A stretch of DNA of 64,000 nucleotides from an uncultured Flavobacteriaceae bacterium. GTDB taxonomy: Bacteria > Bacteroidota > Bacteroidia > Flavobacteriales > Flavobacteriaceae. Both the position numbers and the translations under genes were made by a program. The stretch spans positions 1 through 64,000 of the forward strand of contig CAJQLB010000029.1 in NCBI GenBank assembly GCA_905479065.1. The letters run 5' to 3'. The notes below the pieces were generated by a model. That model searched no databases and was not told where the DNA came from. It was given only the letters and a program-made list of their open reading frames with translations. Shown here one piece after another: positions 1-10,102 of this stretch (positions are counted from its first letter, which is position 1; each line of letters starts with the position of its first letter).

Positions 1-13
1 TAAAATATGATGG

Positions 14-43
14 TGGATTAATCATGAACTAATCCATTTTTTT
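14..43 (+). terminator. Rho-independent terminator of an upstream gene
   Basis: A perfect 7-bp stem (TGGATTA at 14-20, TAATCCA at 30-36) with a 9-nt loop is followed by seven T residues. It lies upstream of prfA on the same strand, so it probably ends a gene whose body is left of the window. That gene itself cannot be identified. Confidence 0.65.
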
Positions 44-90
44 GTTAATATATTAAAAAGAGTAAGTTTTAAACAATTGATAAATTATCG

Positions 91-98
91 TATTTTTG
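91..98 (+). promoter_or_regulatory. Probable prfA-pyrF promoter -7 element
   Basis: TATTTTTG matches the Bacteroidota -7 consensus TAnnTTTG. It sits 20 nt before the prfA ATG and after the terminator at 14-43, where a promoter is expected. No clear -33 TTG was seen at the usual 17-23 nt spacing, so this is a one-element match. Confidence 0.45.
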
Positions 99-118
99 GA
101 TGATAATTTGTAAACTAA

Positions 119-1195
119 ATGCTAGAAAAAATACAAATAATAAAACAACGATTTGATGAGATTAATGATTTAATTATTCAGCCTGATATCATATCAGACC
201 AAAAGCGATATATTAAATTAAATAAAGAATATAAGGATCTCAAAAAGGTCGTTGATAAAGGACTTCTCTACGAATCTCTACTAAATAACATCAATGAAGC
301 CAATGAAATTATGGCTGAAGAAGATGATGCAGAGATGGTTGAAATGGCCAAACTTCAATTGGAAGAAGCAAAAGAAAAATTGGCTCCTCTCGAGGATGAA
401 ATAAAATTTCTGCTCATCCCTAAAGATCCAGATGATGCAAAAAATATTGTGGTTGAGGTAAGGGCCGGAACTGGAGGTGACGAAGCGAGTATTTTTGCTG
501 GTGATCTTTACAGAATGTACTCGAAATATTGCAGTGATAAAAGTTGGAAAGTTGATGTCGTCAGCTTAAATGAAGGAACTTCTGGAGGGTTTAAAGAAAT
601 TATTTTTGAAGTTTCTGGTGAAGATGTTTACGGAACAATGAAATTTGAAGCTGGCGTGCATCGTGTTCAACGTGTCCCACAAACTGAAACACAGGGCAGA
701 GTTCACACAAGCGCAGCTACAGTGATGGTACTTCCGGAAGCTGAGGAGTTTGATGTAGAACTTGACATGACAGAGGTGCGTATTGAACGTACGACGTCTA
801 CAGGACCCGGAGGCCAATCAGTGAACACTACCTATTCAGCAATCAAACTACATCACGAACCAACAGGTATGATTGTTAGTTGTCAAGATCAAAAATCATC
901 TCATAAAAACTTGGAAAAAGCATTAAAGGTTTTGCGATCAAGATTATATGAAATGGAATTAGCAAAAAAACAAGCTGCAGATTCTGAAAAACGTAAAAGT
1001 ATGGTTTCATCGGGAGATAGAAGTGCGAAAATAAGAACATATAATTATCCTCAAGGTCGTGTTACAGATCATAGAATCGGTTTAACCTTATACGATCTAT
1101 CTAATATTATTAATGGAGATATCCAAAAAATAATAGACGAGTTAATGTTAGCTGAAAACACAGAATTATTGAAGGCTAATGATGACATGATGTGA
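119..1195 (+). CDS. prfA: Peptide chain release factor 1
   Basis: This cytoplasmic class I release factor recognises UAA and UAG stop codons on the ribosome and triggers hydrolysis of peptidyl-tRNA. The 358-residue length is normal for the family. The catalytic GGQ motif is at residues 231-233 (context [10 protein letters not shown]), and PQT at 187-189 fits the RF1-type PxT codon-recognition motif rather than the SPF of RF2. The highly conserved stretch HRVQRVP precedes it. The ATG start lies 20 nt after a -7 promoter match. pyrF follows after 31 nt on the same strand, so the two are probably cotranscribed. Confidence 0.97.
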   Translation: MLEKIQIIKQRFDEINDLIIQPDIISDQKRYIKLNKEYKDLKKVVDKGLLYESLLNNINEANEIMAEEDDAEMVEMAKLQLEEAKEKLAPLEDEIKFLLIPKDPDDAKNIVVEVRAGTGGDEASIFAGDLYRMYSKYCSDKSWKVDVVSLNEGTSGGFKEIIFEVSGEDVYGTMKFEAGVHRVQRVPQTETQGRVHTSAATVMVLPEAEEFDVELDMTEVRIERTTSTGPGGQSVNTTYSAIKLHHEPTGMIVSCQDQKSSHKNLEKALKVLRSRLYEMELAKKQAADSEKRKSMVSSGDRSAKIRTYNYPQGRVTDHRIGLTLYDLSNIINGDIQKIIDELMLAENTELLKANDDMM

Positions 1196-1226
1196 TGTCA
1201 GAGTTATCGAATGAGACTGCTAAACT

Positions 1227-2063
1227 ATGACAATTAAAAAACTGATTGCTGAAATACACCGAAAAAAATCTTTTCTCTGCATTGGGTTGGATACCGATAT
1301 GGATAAAATTCCACCCTTTTTATTAAAAGAGGCAGACCCAATATTTGCATTTAACAAAGCAATTATTGATGCTACGCATCATTTATGTGTTGCTTACAAA
1401 CCAAACACAGCTTTTTATGAGGCCTACGGTATTAAGGGGTGGAAATCATTTGAAAAAACAATCAGCTATTTGAATAAAAATTATCCTGAAATTTTCACTA
1501 TTGCAGATGCAAAGCGAGGAGATATTGGAAATACAAGTCGTATGTATGCTAAAGTATTTTTCCAAGATTTGGGGTTTGATAGTGTGACTGTTGCTCCATA
1601 TATGGGAAAAGATTCAGTTGAACCATTTTTAAAGTTTGATAACAAACATACTATTCTATTGGCCTTGACATCCAATCAAGGAGCTTTTGATTTTCAAACA
1701 AAACTTTTAACTGATAAAGCTCTGTATCAACATGTTTTAGAGGTTTCAAAATCTTGGGTCAATTCCCAGAATTTAATGTACGTTTTTGGAGCAACAAAAG
1801 CAGAATTTTTAGTAAAGGTTCGAGACATCATGCCAGATAATTTTTTGTTGGTTCCAGGAGTTGGTGCACAAGGTGGTAATTTGAAAGATATAAGTAAATA
1901 CGGAATGAATGATAATGTTGGTTTGTTAGTAAACTCCTCAAGAGCTATCATATATGCCTCAGCAGATGAGGATTTCGCCCAAATGGCTGCCAATAGTGCT
2001 TCAAAACTTCAAGAGGAAATGAAAAAACTCCTTTTTCAGAAATTCACTTCATTAAAAAACTGA
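1227..2063 (+). CDS. pyrF: Orotidine 5'-phosphate decarboxylase (long, type 2 form)
   Basis: This enzyme decarboxylates OMP to UMP, the last step of de novo pyrimidine synthesis. The catalytic signature DAKRGDI is at residues 94-100, with the substrate-binding Asp in GLDTD near the N-terminus and a phosphate-binding VPGVGAQGG segment near residue 210. At 278 residues it belongs to the longer OMPDC subfamily seen in Bacteroidota and actinobacteria, not the ~230-residue E. coli type. It follows prfA by 31 nt with no terminator between. Its last 12 bp overlap the end of a small gene on the other strand. Confidence 0.95.
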   Translation: MTIKKLIAEIHRKKSFLCIGLDTDMDKIPPFLLKEADPIFAFNKAIIDATHHLCVAYKPNTAFYEAYGIKGWKSFEKTISYLNKNYPEIFTIADAKRGDIGNTSRMYAKVFFQDLGFDSVTVAPYMGKDSVEPFLKFDNKHTILLALTSNQGAFDFQTKLLTDKALYQHVLEVSKSWVNSQNLMYVFGATKAEFLVKVRDIMPDNFLLVPGVGAQGGNLKDISKYGMNDNVGLLVNSSRAIIYASADEDFAQMAANSASKLQEEMKKLLFQKFTSLKN

Positions 2064-2267
2064 TGTGCTTTTGACAACTTTCCTTAAATGCAAGATTTGT
2101 TGTTTTAGCTTTTGTGCTTCATAATACAGCACATCACTCAAGCCTGAGTCTGTTTGACGAACATTATACGCCTCTTCGTTCGCAATGGAAAGTTGAGCTT
2201 CAAGGCGCTTTAAATCAAATATTTTTGGTGAAACAGGTGTTGTTTTCCCAATTTTACAATACTGCAT
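2052..2267 (-). CDS. Small helical hypothetical protein (Lacal_2735-like)
   Basis: A 71-residue protein, rich in Lys, Gln, Glu and Leu, predicted to be mostly helical. The segment [10 protein letters not shown]...[14 protein letters not shown] resembles the pattern of small flavobacterial Lacal_2735-type proteins (EAY..s..nR..SD...EA..i..qI), but this is recognised by eye only. It lacks a signal peptide or membrane segment, so it is probably cytosolic. It is convergent with pyrF and overlaps its last 12 bp. The opposing-strand reading frame in the same region looks like a shadow, with a less protein-like composition. The function is unknown. Confidence 0.55.
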   Translation of the reverse strand: MQYCKIGKTTPVSPKIFDLKRLEAQLSIANEEAYNVRQTDSGLSDVLYYEAQKLKQQILHLRKVVKSTSVF

Positions 2268-2396
2268 ATTTTTGGGCTTTATTATTACATACGTTCATAG
2301 TGGCTTCGTGGACGCTTGACTCGTTTGAAATAATAATAATTCTTGGTTATGATGTTTTTACATAAAATAAATGGATTTTTGTAATTTAGTTGGAGT

Positions 2397-2412
2397 ACCA
2401 TGATAACATGGT
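2397..2412. promoter_or_regulatory. Perfect hairpin upstream of the MBL-fold lipoprotein gene
   Basis: ACCATG at 2397-2402 and CATGGT at 2407-2412 form a perfect 6-bp inverted repeat around ATAA. No T-run follows, so it is not a terminator. It lies 52 nt before the start at 2465, next to a weak -7-like sequence (TAATTTAG near 2382). It could be an operator or a leader hairpin; it may also be chance. Confidence 0.2.
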
Positions 2413-2464
2413 CGCTGTATCTAGTCGTTGATGTTTTCTTTTAAATAAATAATAATCGTTTTCA

Positions 2465-3433
2465 ATGAATTTTTTTAAAATTATAATGCTGTTTGTTTGT
2501 TTTTTCGTTTTCAATTGTATGTCAAAAGACATCTCAACTGCATCTGATCAAGAATCTGTAGAGTTGGACAAATCGAAGCAATACCTCACTGTTTTGGGTA
2601 TCGCTCAAGATGCAGGTTATCCTCATATTGATTGTTTTAAAGATTGTTGTCAAGTATTTTATGATGGTAATGAGTCAAAAAAGCTCGTGTCTTGTTTAGG
2701 TTTGGTTGATTTAAAGGGTAATAAAAAATACATGTTTGATGCAACACCTAATTTTACAGAACAATCTCGTTACTTAACAGAGTATCATTTAGATAATGGT
2801 CATATCATTGATGGGATATTTTTAACTCATGCTCATATTGGTCATTACACTGGCTTAATGTATTTAGGTTTTGAAGCATTAGGAGCAGAAAAAGTACCTG
2901 TATATATGATGCCGAGAATGAGACAATACATCGAAAACAATGGTCCTTGGAGCCAATTGGTGTCTTATAATAATATCGACATCCATAAAATGAAAAACGA
3001 TTCTGTAATGAGTCTTGACAGTGGCATACAAATTACGCCATTAGTGGTGCCTCATCGTGATGAATTTTCTGAAACGGTTGGATTTAGAATTCAGGGATCT
3101 AAAAAAGCTGCATTATTTATTCCAGATATCGATAAATGGGAGCGTTGGCAGCTTGACATTGTTGAGGAGGTGAAAAAAGTAGATTATGCGTTTTTAGATG
3201 CTTCCTTCTTTAAGGATGGAGAGTTGGATAGAGATATGAGTAGAATTCCACATCCTTTTACAACTGAGACGACTACCTTGTTTGAAAATGAAACTATTGA
3301 AACAAAAAATAAAGTCATATTTATTCATTTTAATCATTCAAATCCAACAATTAGAAAATCACATCATTTAAAAGACAGTATCTTGAATCTCGGCTTTAAA
3401 TTTGCAAAACAAGGGGATGTTTTTAATTTATAA
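2465..3433 (+). CDS. PqqB-like metallo-beta-lactamase-fold lipoprotein
   Basis: A 322-residue MBL-fold hydrolase of unknown substrate. The N-terminus is a lipoprotein signal with Cys18 in the lipobox (VFNC), so it should be anchored in the envelope. The segment LGIAQDAGYPHIDC (residues 44-57), followed by C61 and C62, resembles the N-terminus of PqqB. The metal motif is THAHIGH at 121-127: the two histidines of HxH and the final His are present, but the usual Asp of HxHxDH is Gly. Further candidate ligands are His in VPHRDE and Asp in FIPDID. No other pqq gene is nearby, so a role in pyrroloquinoline quinone synthesis is unlikely. It is followed by icmF, which has its own promoter match. Confidence 0.85.
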   Translation: MNFFKIIMLFVCFFVFNCMSKDISTASDQESVELDKSKQYLTVLGIAQDAGYPHIDCFKDCCQVFYDGNESKKLVSCLGLVDLKGNKKYMFDATPNFTEQSRYLTEYHLDNGHIIDGIFLTHAHIGHYTGLMYLGFEALGAEKVPVYMMPRMRQYIENNGPWSQLVSYNNIDIHKMKNDSVMSLDSGIQITPLVVPHRDEFSETVGFRIQGSKKAALFIPDIDKWERWQLDIVEEVKKVDYAFLDASFFKDGELDRDMSRIPHPFTTETTTLFENETIETKNKVIFIHFNHSNPTIRKSHHLKDSILNLGFKFAKQGDVFNL

Positions 3434-3470
3434 TATTACTTATAAATCACATTAGTTTTTAGTAATTCCT

Positions 3471-3478
3471 TAAATTTG
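3471..3478 (+). promoter_or_regulatory. icmF promoter -7 element, which argues for the ATG start
   Basis: TAAATTTG is an exact match to TAnnTTTG. A TTG that could extend the icmF frame upstream (3476) lies inside this element, so transcription would start after it. This favours the ATG at 3506 as the start codon. Confidence 0.5.
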
Positions 3479-3505
3479 TCACTGATAATAGATAAAAAAT
3501 TACGA

Positions 3506-6500
3506 ATGCATCAAGATTTACCATATAAGCCTAAACATAAAGTTCGTATTGTGACGGCTGCATCCTTATTTGATGGACATGACGCATCAATCAATATCAT
3601 GCGTCGCATTATTCAAGCGACTGGGGTAGAGGTAATACACTTAGGTCATGATAGAAGTGTAGAGGAGGTGGTAAATACAGCAATTCAAGAAGATGCAAAT
3701 GCTATAGCTCTAACATCCTATCAAGGAGGTCATAATGAATATTTTAAATTTATGCTAGACTTACTTAAAGAGCGAGGAGCTGGTCATATAAAAATATTTG
3801 GAGGAGGAGGAGGTGTCATTTTGCCCTCAGAAATCAAAGATTTGATGGATTATGGAATTACTCGTATTTATTCACCTGATGATGGTCGAGAATTAGGCTT
3901 ACAAGGAATGATAAATGATTTAGTTCAGAAATCAGACTTCGCTATTGGGGATGAACTTGATGTAGATATGAATTTATTGACAAAAAAAAGTTCAAATGCC
4001 ATTGCTAGGGTCATATCGTCAGCAGAAAATTTTCCAGAAGTAGCTAAGGCAATGCTGAATAAAATTAGTACTAAAAATAATCATTCGAGAATACCTGTTC
4101 TCGGAATTACAGGAACTGGAGGTGCTGGAAAATCTAGTTTAGTTGATGAGTTAGTTCGACGATTTTTGATAGATTTTCCAGACAAAACGGTTGGAATTGT
4201 ATCAGTTGATCCGTCAAAAAGAAAAACTGGGGGAGCCCTTTTGGGAGACAGGATACGAATGAATGCCATAAATTCTTCTAGGGTTTATATGCGCAGTTTG
4301 GCGACGCGACAGTCTAATCTTGCTTTATCAAAATATGTTCATCAAGCAGTTGATGTACTAAAAGCAGCAGAATATGACCTCATTATTTTAGAGACTTCGG
4401 GAATAGGTCAAAGTGATACTGAAATTATTGAGCATAGTGATGTTTCTCTATATGTAATGACACCAGAATTTGGAGCAGCTACTCAATTAGAGAAAATTGA
4501 TATGCTTGATTTTGCAGATTTAGTAGCGATTAATAAGTTTGACAAAAGAGGCTCCCTCGATGCCTTACGTGATGTCAAAAAGCAATATATGCGTAATAAC
4601 AATCTTTGGGATGTTGAACAAAGTGATTTACCCGTATTTGGCACCATCGCTTCACAATTTAATGATCCTGGTATGAATACCTTATATCGGGCAGTTGTAC
4701 ACAAATTAGAGGAAGTTTCCGACTCAGATTTTACATCGACCTACGAAATATCAAAAGGAACAAGTGAAAAGATTTTTGTGATACCTCCTGCACGAATACG
4801 TTACTTGTCTGAAATTTCTGAAGCAAACCGTTCATACAATCAAGATGTTATTTATCAGTCAGAAATAGCACAGAGGCTTTATGGGATTTATTTAACCATG
4901 CAATCAATTTTTAATGGGCCGTTAGAGTTAGATGCGGCAGGTATTCATTGGGAAAAAGGGCTTTCGTCTGATGATAATAAAGATTTTTTAAAATTACTTG
5001 CAAGCGAATTTGATAGGGTAAAGTTAAACTTAGATCCCTACAACTGGGAAATAATTATAAACTGGGGTCTTAAACTTCAAACATATAAAACTTCAAACTA
5101 TACTTTTAAAGTAAGAGGCAAGGAGATTAATATTCCTACGCATACAGAATCGTTATCTCACTTACAAATTCCTAAAATAGCATTGCCAAAGTATCAAGCT
5201 TGGGGGGATATTTTAACCTGGGTTTTGAAAGAAAATGTCCCTGGAGAATTTCCTTTTACATCCGGGTTATATCCGTTTAAACGAGTTGGTGAAGATCCTG
5301 CTAGAATGTTTGCAGGAGAAGGTAGTCCAGAGCGAACAAATCGTCGATTTCATTATGTAAGCCGAGGGTTGCCAGCGAAACGTTTATCGACAGCTTTTGA
5401 TAGTGTTACTCTCTACGGTAATGACCCTAATCATCGACCAGATATTTATGGTAAGATAGGTAATGCAGGAGTCTCCGTTTGCTGTTTAGATGATGCGAAA
5501 AAGTTGTACTCAGGATTTGATTTAGCCAGTAATATGACTTCGGTGAGCATGACAATTAATGGTCCTGCTCCTATGATTCTTGCGTTCTTTTTAAATGCAG
5601 CCATTGATCAACAATGCGAAATTTACATAAAAGAAAATAACTTAGTTAAAGACACAGAACGTCAAATTAACGACATCTATAAAGGTAAGGAGCGGCCAAA
5701 ATATCATGGAGATTTGCCCAAGGGAAACAATGGTTTAGGTTTATTACTTTTGGGGGTTACTGGAGATCAGATATTACCAAAGAAGATTTATCATGATATC
5801 AAAATTAAAACGATAGCCCAAGTTAGAGGTACTGTTCAAGCTGATATTTTAAAAGAAGATCAAGCTCAGAATACATGTATTTTTTCAACAGAATTTGCCT
5901 TGAGGTTAATGGGTGATGTCCAAGAATATTTTATTAATAACAATATTCGAAATTTTTATTCTGTGTCAATTTCAGGATATCATATCGCTGAGGCCGGCGC
6001 GAATCCAATTACACAACTCGCTTTGACACTTTCTAATGGATTTACTTATGTAGAATATTATTTAAGTAGAGGCATGGATATTAATAAATTTGGACCAAAT
6101 TTATCATTCTTTTTTTCAAATGGTATTGATGCCGAATATGCTGTAATCGGTCGTGTAGCTAGAAAGATTTGGTCAAAGGCAATGAAATATAAATATGGAG
6201 CAAACAAACGGGCACAAATGCTGAAATATCATATTCAGACTTCAGGACGGAGTTTGCATGCTCAGGAAATTGATTTTAATGATATCCGCACAACTTTGCA
6301 GGCTTTATACGCCATATATGATAATTGTAACTCACTACATACCAATGCTTATGATGAGGCAATCACAACACCTACTGAGGAGTCAGTGCGTCGTGCGATG
6401 GCTATTCAGTTAATAATCAACAAAGAACTAGGTTTAAATAAAAATGAGAATCCCATTCAGGGGTCTTTTATAATTGAAGAATTAACGGATTTAGTAGAAG

Positions 6501-6919
6501 AAGCTGTCTTATTAGAATTTGATAGAATTACAGAAAGAGGAGGTGTATTAGGAGCTATGGAGACTATGTACCAACGAAGTAAAATACAAGAAGAAAGCTT
6601 GTACTATGAAACCTTAAAGCATAACGGTAAATTCCCAATTATTGGTGTGAATACATTTTTGAGTTCAAAGGGATCGCCTACCATTTTGCCCGCAGAGGTA
6701 ATTCGCGCTACTGAGGAAGAGAAACAGCTTCAGATAAAAACTTTACAGAACTTACATCAGATAAATAACACCGAGTCTTTGTTACAAGATCTCAAATCGA
6801 AGGCAATTGATAATGATAATATTTTTGAAGTCCTTATGGAGGTTTGTAAGAAATGTTCTCTTGGTCAAATAACAAATGCGTTATTTGAAGTAGGAGGTCA
6901 GTATAGACGAAACATGTAA
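3506..6919 (+). CDS. icmF: Fused acyl-CoA mutase with G-protein chaperone (IcmF type)
   Basis: IcmF is an adenosylcobalamin-dependent mutase interconverting isobutyryl-CoA and n-butyryl-CoA (or related acyl-CoAs). Three parts lie in the fixed IcmF order. First is a B12-binding domain with DGHDAS at about residues 23-28, giving the cobalt-ligating His, followed by a glycine-rich GGGGG loop. A MeaB-like GTPase comes next, with Walker A GTGGAGKS near 203-210 and an NKFD base motif. The mutase barrel occupies the C-terminal half, with the segment [11 protein letters not shown] typical of IcmF. The 1137-residue length fits the family. A TTG 30 nt upstream is less likely to be the start because it falls in the -7 element. 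A helicase-like gene follows after 10 nt, so the two probably share a transcript. Confidence 0.95.
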   Translation: MHQDLPYKPKHKVRIVTAASLFDGHDASINIMRRIIQATGVEVIHLGHDRSVEEVVNTAIQEDANAIALTSYQGGHNEYFKFMLDLLKERGAGHIKIFGGGGGVILPSEIKDLMDYGITRIYSPDDGRELGLQGMINDLVQKSDFAIGDELDVDMNLLTKKSSNAIARVISSAENFPEVAKAMLNKISTKNNHSRIPVLGITGTGGAGKSSLVDELVRRFLIDFPDKTVGIVSVDPSKRKTGGALLGDRIRMNAINSSRVYMRSLATRQSNLALSKYVHQAVDVLKAAEYDLIILETSGIGQSDTEIIEHSDVSLYVMTPEFGAATQLEKIDMLDFADLVAINKFDKRGSLDALRDVKKQYMRNNNLWDVEQSDLPVFGTIASQFNDPGMNTLYRAVVHKLEEVSDSDFTSTYEISKGTSEKIFVIPPARIRYLSEISEANRSYNQDVIYQSEIAQRLYGIYLTMQSIFNGPLELDAAGIHWEKGLSSDDNKDFLKLLASEFDRVKLNLDPYNWEIIINWGLKLQTYKTSNYTFKVRGKEINIPTHTESLSHLQIPKIALPKYQAWGDILTWVLKENVPGEFPFTSGLYPFKRVGEDPARMFAGEGSPERTNRRFHYVSRGLPAKRLSTAFDSVTLYGNDPNHRPDIYGKIGNAGVSVCCLDDAKKLYSGFDLASNMTSVSMTINGPAPMILAFFLNAAIDQQCEIYIKENNLVKDTERQINDIYKGKERPKYHGDLPKGNNGLGLLLLGVTGDQILPKKIYHDIKIKTIAQVRGTVQADILKEDQAQNTCIFSTEFALRLMGDVQEYFINNNIRNFYSVSISGYHIAEAGANPITQLALTLSNGFTYVEYYLSRGMDINKFGPNLSFFFSNGIDAEYAVIGRVARKIWSKAMKYKYGANKRAQMLKYHIQTSGRSLHAQEIDFNDIRTTLQALYAIYDNCNSLHTNAYDEAITTPTEESVRRAMAIQLIINKELGLNKNENPIQGSFIIEELTDLVEEAVLLEFDRITERGGVLGAMETMYQRSKIQEESLYYETLKHNGKFPIIGVNTFLSSKGSPTILPAEVIRATEEEKQLQIKTLQNLHQINNTESLLQDLKSKAIDNDNIFEVLMEVCKKCSLGQITNALFEVGGQYRRNM

Positions 6920-6929
6920 TTTTTTTCAG

Positions 6930-7538
6930 ATGTCTTTTAAAAAATTAAATACAGTAATCACCGAAAGATTGGCTCAATTAGGTTTTGAAGAACCCTTGTC
7001 GTTTCAGAAATCAATGTTGCCTAAACTTAAAGGAGGTGCTAGCATTTATGCAATCTCACCCAGAGGATCCGGCAAAACGACTGCCTTAATTATCTATACA
7101 ATTCATAAATTAGGTAGAGAAATTATCGGCGATTCGCCTCGAGCTTTAATCATGGTCAAAAACAAGGAAGCAGCATTAACTTTGAAAGAGCAATTTGAAG
7201 TCTTTACAAAAAATACGGATTTGAGACTCTATTGTGCCTACGAGGAATATGATATAGATAAACAAAGAGATGATATTTATTATGGTGTAGATATTTTAAT
7301 TGTTACGCCAAAACGGCTTAATAAATTATATTATTTAAATAGTTTACATCTGGGGGAATTAAAATTATTCGCGATAGAGGATGCAGAATTTTTGATAAGA
7401 GATAATATTAATGACCATGTTCATCGAGTGACGGAGAGTATACAGAAATGTCAATACGTCATATGTGCAGAAATCATGCACAATAGATATGAACGCTTAA
7501 AAATAAGCTTCATGCACAACGCGTTACTTATAAGCTGA
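6930..7538 (+). CDS. Single-domain DEAD/DEAH-box helicase-like protein
   Basis: A 202-residue protein equal to only the first RecA-like domain of a DEAD-box RNA helicase. Visible are a Q-motif region (GFEEPLSFQK, residues 18-27), Walker A SPRGSGKTT at 43-51, motif Ib-like TPKRL at 126-130 and a motif II position reading EDAEF at 150-154 instead of DEAD. The SAT motif is not recognisable and there is no second RecA domain, so normal ATP-driven unwinding is unlikely. The reading frame is clean and well conserved in character, so it looks like a maintained gene, not a fresh pseudogene. It starts 10 nt after icmF. A role as an RNA- or nucleotide-binding accessory factor is possible but speculative. 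Confidence 0.85.
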   Translation: MSFKKLNTVITERLAQLGFEEPLSFQKSMLPKLKGGASIYAISPRGSGKTTALIIYTIHKLGREIIGDSPRALIMVKNKEAALTLKEQFEVFTKNTDLRLYCAYEEYDIDKQRDDIYYGVDILIVTPKRLNKLYYLNSLHLGELKLFAIEDAEFLIRDNINDHVHRVTESIQKCQYVICAEIMHNRYERLKISFMHNALLIS

Positions 7539-7575
7539 CATTGATTTAACTTTTCGTATGTGAGTTGAAAAACAC

Positions 7576-7971
7576 TTATAAAGTTAGTGTCCAAGCATGT
7601 TGAATTTGTTTAAATAAATTTAATTCTTTTCTAAGTACTGGGATAAAATCTTTACCATTGCTATGAGTACGCTCTAGACGTGAACAATTTTTCATGAGTA
7701 GATTTATGAGATGTTCTAAACTGTGAGCATGTTTGTGTCTGTTCTCCGAAAACACCTCACTTTCTGCTTTAATTATTTCAGGAACCAAAGATTTTGATTG
7801 TTGAATAATATCACCTGTAAAATAAATAGAATTATCCTCTTTACCGTCTTGCTTCAAATAATTAAGATCAGGTATAAAATATAACGATATACGGCGCGAT
7901 AAAAATAATATTTCTAGAGCTTTTTGATACACGGGTAAATTTGGTAAATGGGATGGGATTGAGGAATACAT
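7576..7971 (-). CDS. Hypothetical helical protein, possibly four-helix-bundle type
   Basis: A 131-residue soluble protein with no signal peptide or membrane segment. The start (LPVYQKALEILFLSRRIS) loosely resembles the beginning of S23/four-helix-bundle proteins, and the rest can be read as further amphipathic helices, including a His-rich stretch (HKHAHSLEHL). It is convergent with the helicase-like gene, with 37 nt between stops. The family assignment is weak; the coding call rests on protein-like composition and an uninterrupted frame. Confidence 0.7.
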   Translation of the reverse strand: MYSSIPSHLPNLPVYQKALEILFLSRRISLYFIPDLNYLKQDGKEDNSIYFTGDIIQQSKSLVPEIIKAESEVFSENRHKHAHSLEHLINLLMKNCSRLERTHSNGKDFIPVLRKELNLFKQIQHAWTLTL

Positions 7972-8065
7972 TAGATTTTTTTAATTCTAACACAAATTTA
8001 ATTGATAAAACAAAATATTGTATTTGAATTTTAATGCAAAAAATATAATATACTTTAAAATTTAA

Positions 8066-8073
8066 TATATTTG
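8066..8073 (+). promoter_or_regulatory. Promoter -7 element of the Lrp/AsnC regulator gene
   Basis: TATATTTG matches TAnnTTTG and ends 17 nt before the ATG at 8091, giving a short leader. No matching -33 TTG was found. The surroundings are almost entirely A and T, so a chance match is possible. Confidence 0.4.
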
Positions 8074-8090
8074 AACTAATTTAGTTAATA

Positions 8091-8540
8091 ATGAAAGTAG
8101 ATTTGATTAATTGGAAAATACTAAAACTTTTACAAAAAAATGCACGTCGTTCTAATACTGAAATTGCGTCATACGTCGGTATATCGTCTCCAGCTGTGGC
8201 GGAGCGGATTCGTAAGCTTGAAGATGCGGGAATAATTTTAGGGTACCGAACAAAGGTTGAACCTCTTGAACTGGGTTATCAGCTCAGAGCTCTTGTAACC
8301 GTTCGAGCTTTTATGGGGCGTTTAAAGCCATTTTTACAAAAGATAAAGACATTTGATGAAGTGATCAACTGCTATCGAATAACGGGTAACGAAAACATTG
8401 TGTTAGAAGTTATCCTAATCAATCAAAAACATCTAGAGCAATTTATTGATCAATTAATAACCTATGGTGAGACGAAAACACAAATTATCCTTTCAAACGT
8501 TATTGATGATCGTGACATTCAACAACATATTAGTCCTTAA
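8091..8540 (+). CDS. Lrp/AsnC family transcriptional regulator
   Basis: A 149-residue cytoplasmic DNA-binding protein. The N-terminal helix-turn-helix runs over about residues 5-50 (NWKILKLLQKNAR, then IASYVGISSPAVAERIRKLE). The C-terminal half has the alpha-beta RAM effector-binding fold with the characteristic GNENIVLEV-type strand. Such regulators usually sense amino acids and control amino-acid metabolism genes; the ligand here is unknown. The gene ends by overlapping 11 bp with the convergent amidohydrolase gene. It stands alone between two minus-strand genes, so its targets cannot be inferred from an operon. Confidence 0.93.
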   Translation: MKVDLINWKILKLLQKNARRSNTEIASYVGISSPAVAERIRKLEDAGIILGYRTKVEPLELGYQLRALVTVRAFMGRLKPFLQKIKTFDEVINCYRITGNENIVLEVILINQKHLEQFIDQLITYGETKTQIILSNVIDDRDIQQHISP

Positions 8541-10083
8541 TTCCAGGTTGCTTTAATTTCCAGTTTGTTTTTTCTTTTTCTTTATCTACCATTTTTTTGA
8601 CATCTGCCAATAACCGTTTAGCGTCATAGATGATCCCATCTTTTATGGTGTATTTCACGCCTCCTACTCTAACCACCTCGTTGTCATCAGTCAATTTTAT
8701 AGCACCAGTACCGTACAATACCTTTAAATTTACAAGAGGATTTTCTTCTACAATTACGAAATCAGCTAATTTTCCAATTTGTACAGATCCTATTTTATCA
8801 TCCCAACCCAAAGCTTCTGCACCGTTTAAAGTGGCGGCCCTTATTACCTCTAATGGATGAAATCCTGCCTCACGTAACAATTCCAATTCTCTTGGATAAG
8901 AGAAGCCATAAAGTTGGTAAATAAATCCTGAGTCAGTTCCAACTGCTACGCGACCGCCTCTATTTTTGTATTCATTAATAAAGGTCATCCACAATTTAAA
9001 ATTCTTTTTCCAAGCAACTTCTTGTTCGGTACCCCAGTAGTGCCAATAACTACCGTGACTAATTTTGCTGGGTTCATAAAATTTCCAAAGTGATGGCATT
9101 GTATAGTCTTCATGCCATTCAGCTCGGCGTGCACGCTGTAAATCGCGACTCGCTTCATAAATATTGAAAGTGGGATTTAATGTGTAATCTAATTTTAATA
9201 ACTCATTCATGACACTATTCCAATGATCTGAATAAGGTTCAGCAGCTTGTTCCCATAATTTACCAGCTTCTTCAAAGCGATGTTGCTCGTTTTGGTAATT
9301 GTAATCTAGCGGGTAGTTTTGAATGGTGCGATCATAAAAGAGTGCCTCTGGTAAACCATACCAATGTTCCATAGAGGTCATACCAGCTCTTGCAGAGTGC
9401 AAAACATTCCATCGAGCAACACTTAATTGTGCATGATGTGCTGTTGATCGCAAGCCAAGTTTTTTATTCTCATCAAGTGCCGCTATCATAATATCTGGCT
9501 CTGCTCCAAAAAACTTTATACCATCAGCACCGTTTTTAGCATTTTGTCTAACCCATTCTCTTGCCATTTCTGGTGTACTAATAGGTTTTTTACTTCCAGA
9601 ACCAAACCCAGTATATTCAAATATTCTTGGGGCTATAATTTCATTTGCAGCACTTTGTCGTTTCAATTCAATTGCATTTCTACCACTCGGTTGTTTGACT
9701 GTTGTGATGCCATGGGCCATCCATAATTTAAAGACATATTCTGGACTTGCTCCTTGTGCTCCACCTCCAATATGGCCATGCATATCGATAAATCCCGGTA
9801 ACAAGTACATGCCATTTGCATCTACTTCTTTTCCGCCTGATTTTAACTTGGGTCTTCTCGTTTCGTTAATTGGAACACCATCATATCCCACAATTTGCAT
9901 ATTAACAATGAGGTTGTTTTCTACGACAATATCCATGGGCCCTCTTGGCGGAGAGCCATCGCCATTAATGAGTGTAATTCCTCTAATTATTAATTGTGAG
10001 TAAGGTCCATCTCCACGATAATCATCTTGGGCGAGTGCACTAAAACTGACGATAAATGATAATAAAATGATGAGCTTTTTCAT
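8530..10083 (-). CDS. Exported amidohydrolase-superfamily metalloenzyme
   Basis: A 517-residue amidohydrolase with a Sec signal peptide (residues 1 to about 18, ending ALA), so it acts in the periplasm or outside. Metal ligands are HGH at 102-104, Lys189 in GIKFFG, His215/216 and His239, and an Asp in VGTDSG, which together fit a binuclear metal site with a bridging Lys. The C-terminal strand (IGKLADFVIVEENPL) is the usual end of imidazolonepropionase/prolidase-like members. The substrate is unknown; dipeptides are one possibility given the peptidase neighbour. It lies 19 nt downstream of the M14 gene on the same strand, so the pair is probably an operon. Confidence 0.92.
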   Translation of the reverse strand: MKKLIILLSFIVSFSALAQDDYRGDGPYSQLIIRGITLINGDGSPPRGPMDIVVENNLIVNMQIVGYDGVPINETRRPKLKSGGKEVDANGMYLLPGFIDMHGHIGGGAQGASPEYVFKLWMAHGITTVKQPSGRNAIELKRQSAANEIIAPRIFEYTGFGSGSKKPISTPEMAREWVRQNAKNGADGIKFFGAEPDIMIAALDENKKLGLRSTAHHAQLSVARWNVLHSARAGMTSMEHWYGLPEALFYDRTIQNYPLDYNYQNEQHRFEEAGKLWEQAAEPYSDHWNSVMNELLKLDYTLNPTFNIYEASRDLQRARRAEWHEDYTMPSLWKFYEPSKISHGSYWHYWGTEQEVAWKKNFKLWMTFINEYKNRGGRVAVGTDSGFIYQLYGFSYPRELELLREAGFHPLEVIRAATLNGAEALGWDDKIGSVQIGKLADFVIVEENPLVNLKVLYGTGAIKLTDDNEVVRVGGVKYTIKDGIIYDAKRLLADVKKMVDKEKEKTNWKLKQPGIKD

Positions 10084-10102
10084 GTGATAGTATTATAATT
10101 AA

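Noticed and set aside
566-817. 83-codon frame antisense to prfA
   Set aside because: Cys/Phe/His-rich composition typical of a shadow of the conserved prfA frame; no start signals.
2114-2365. 83-codon frame on the plus strand opposite the small helical protein
   Set aside because: It overlaps the more protein-like minus-strand gene and has no family resemblance.
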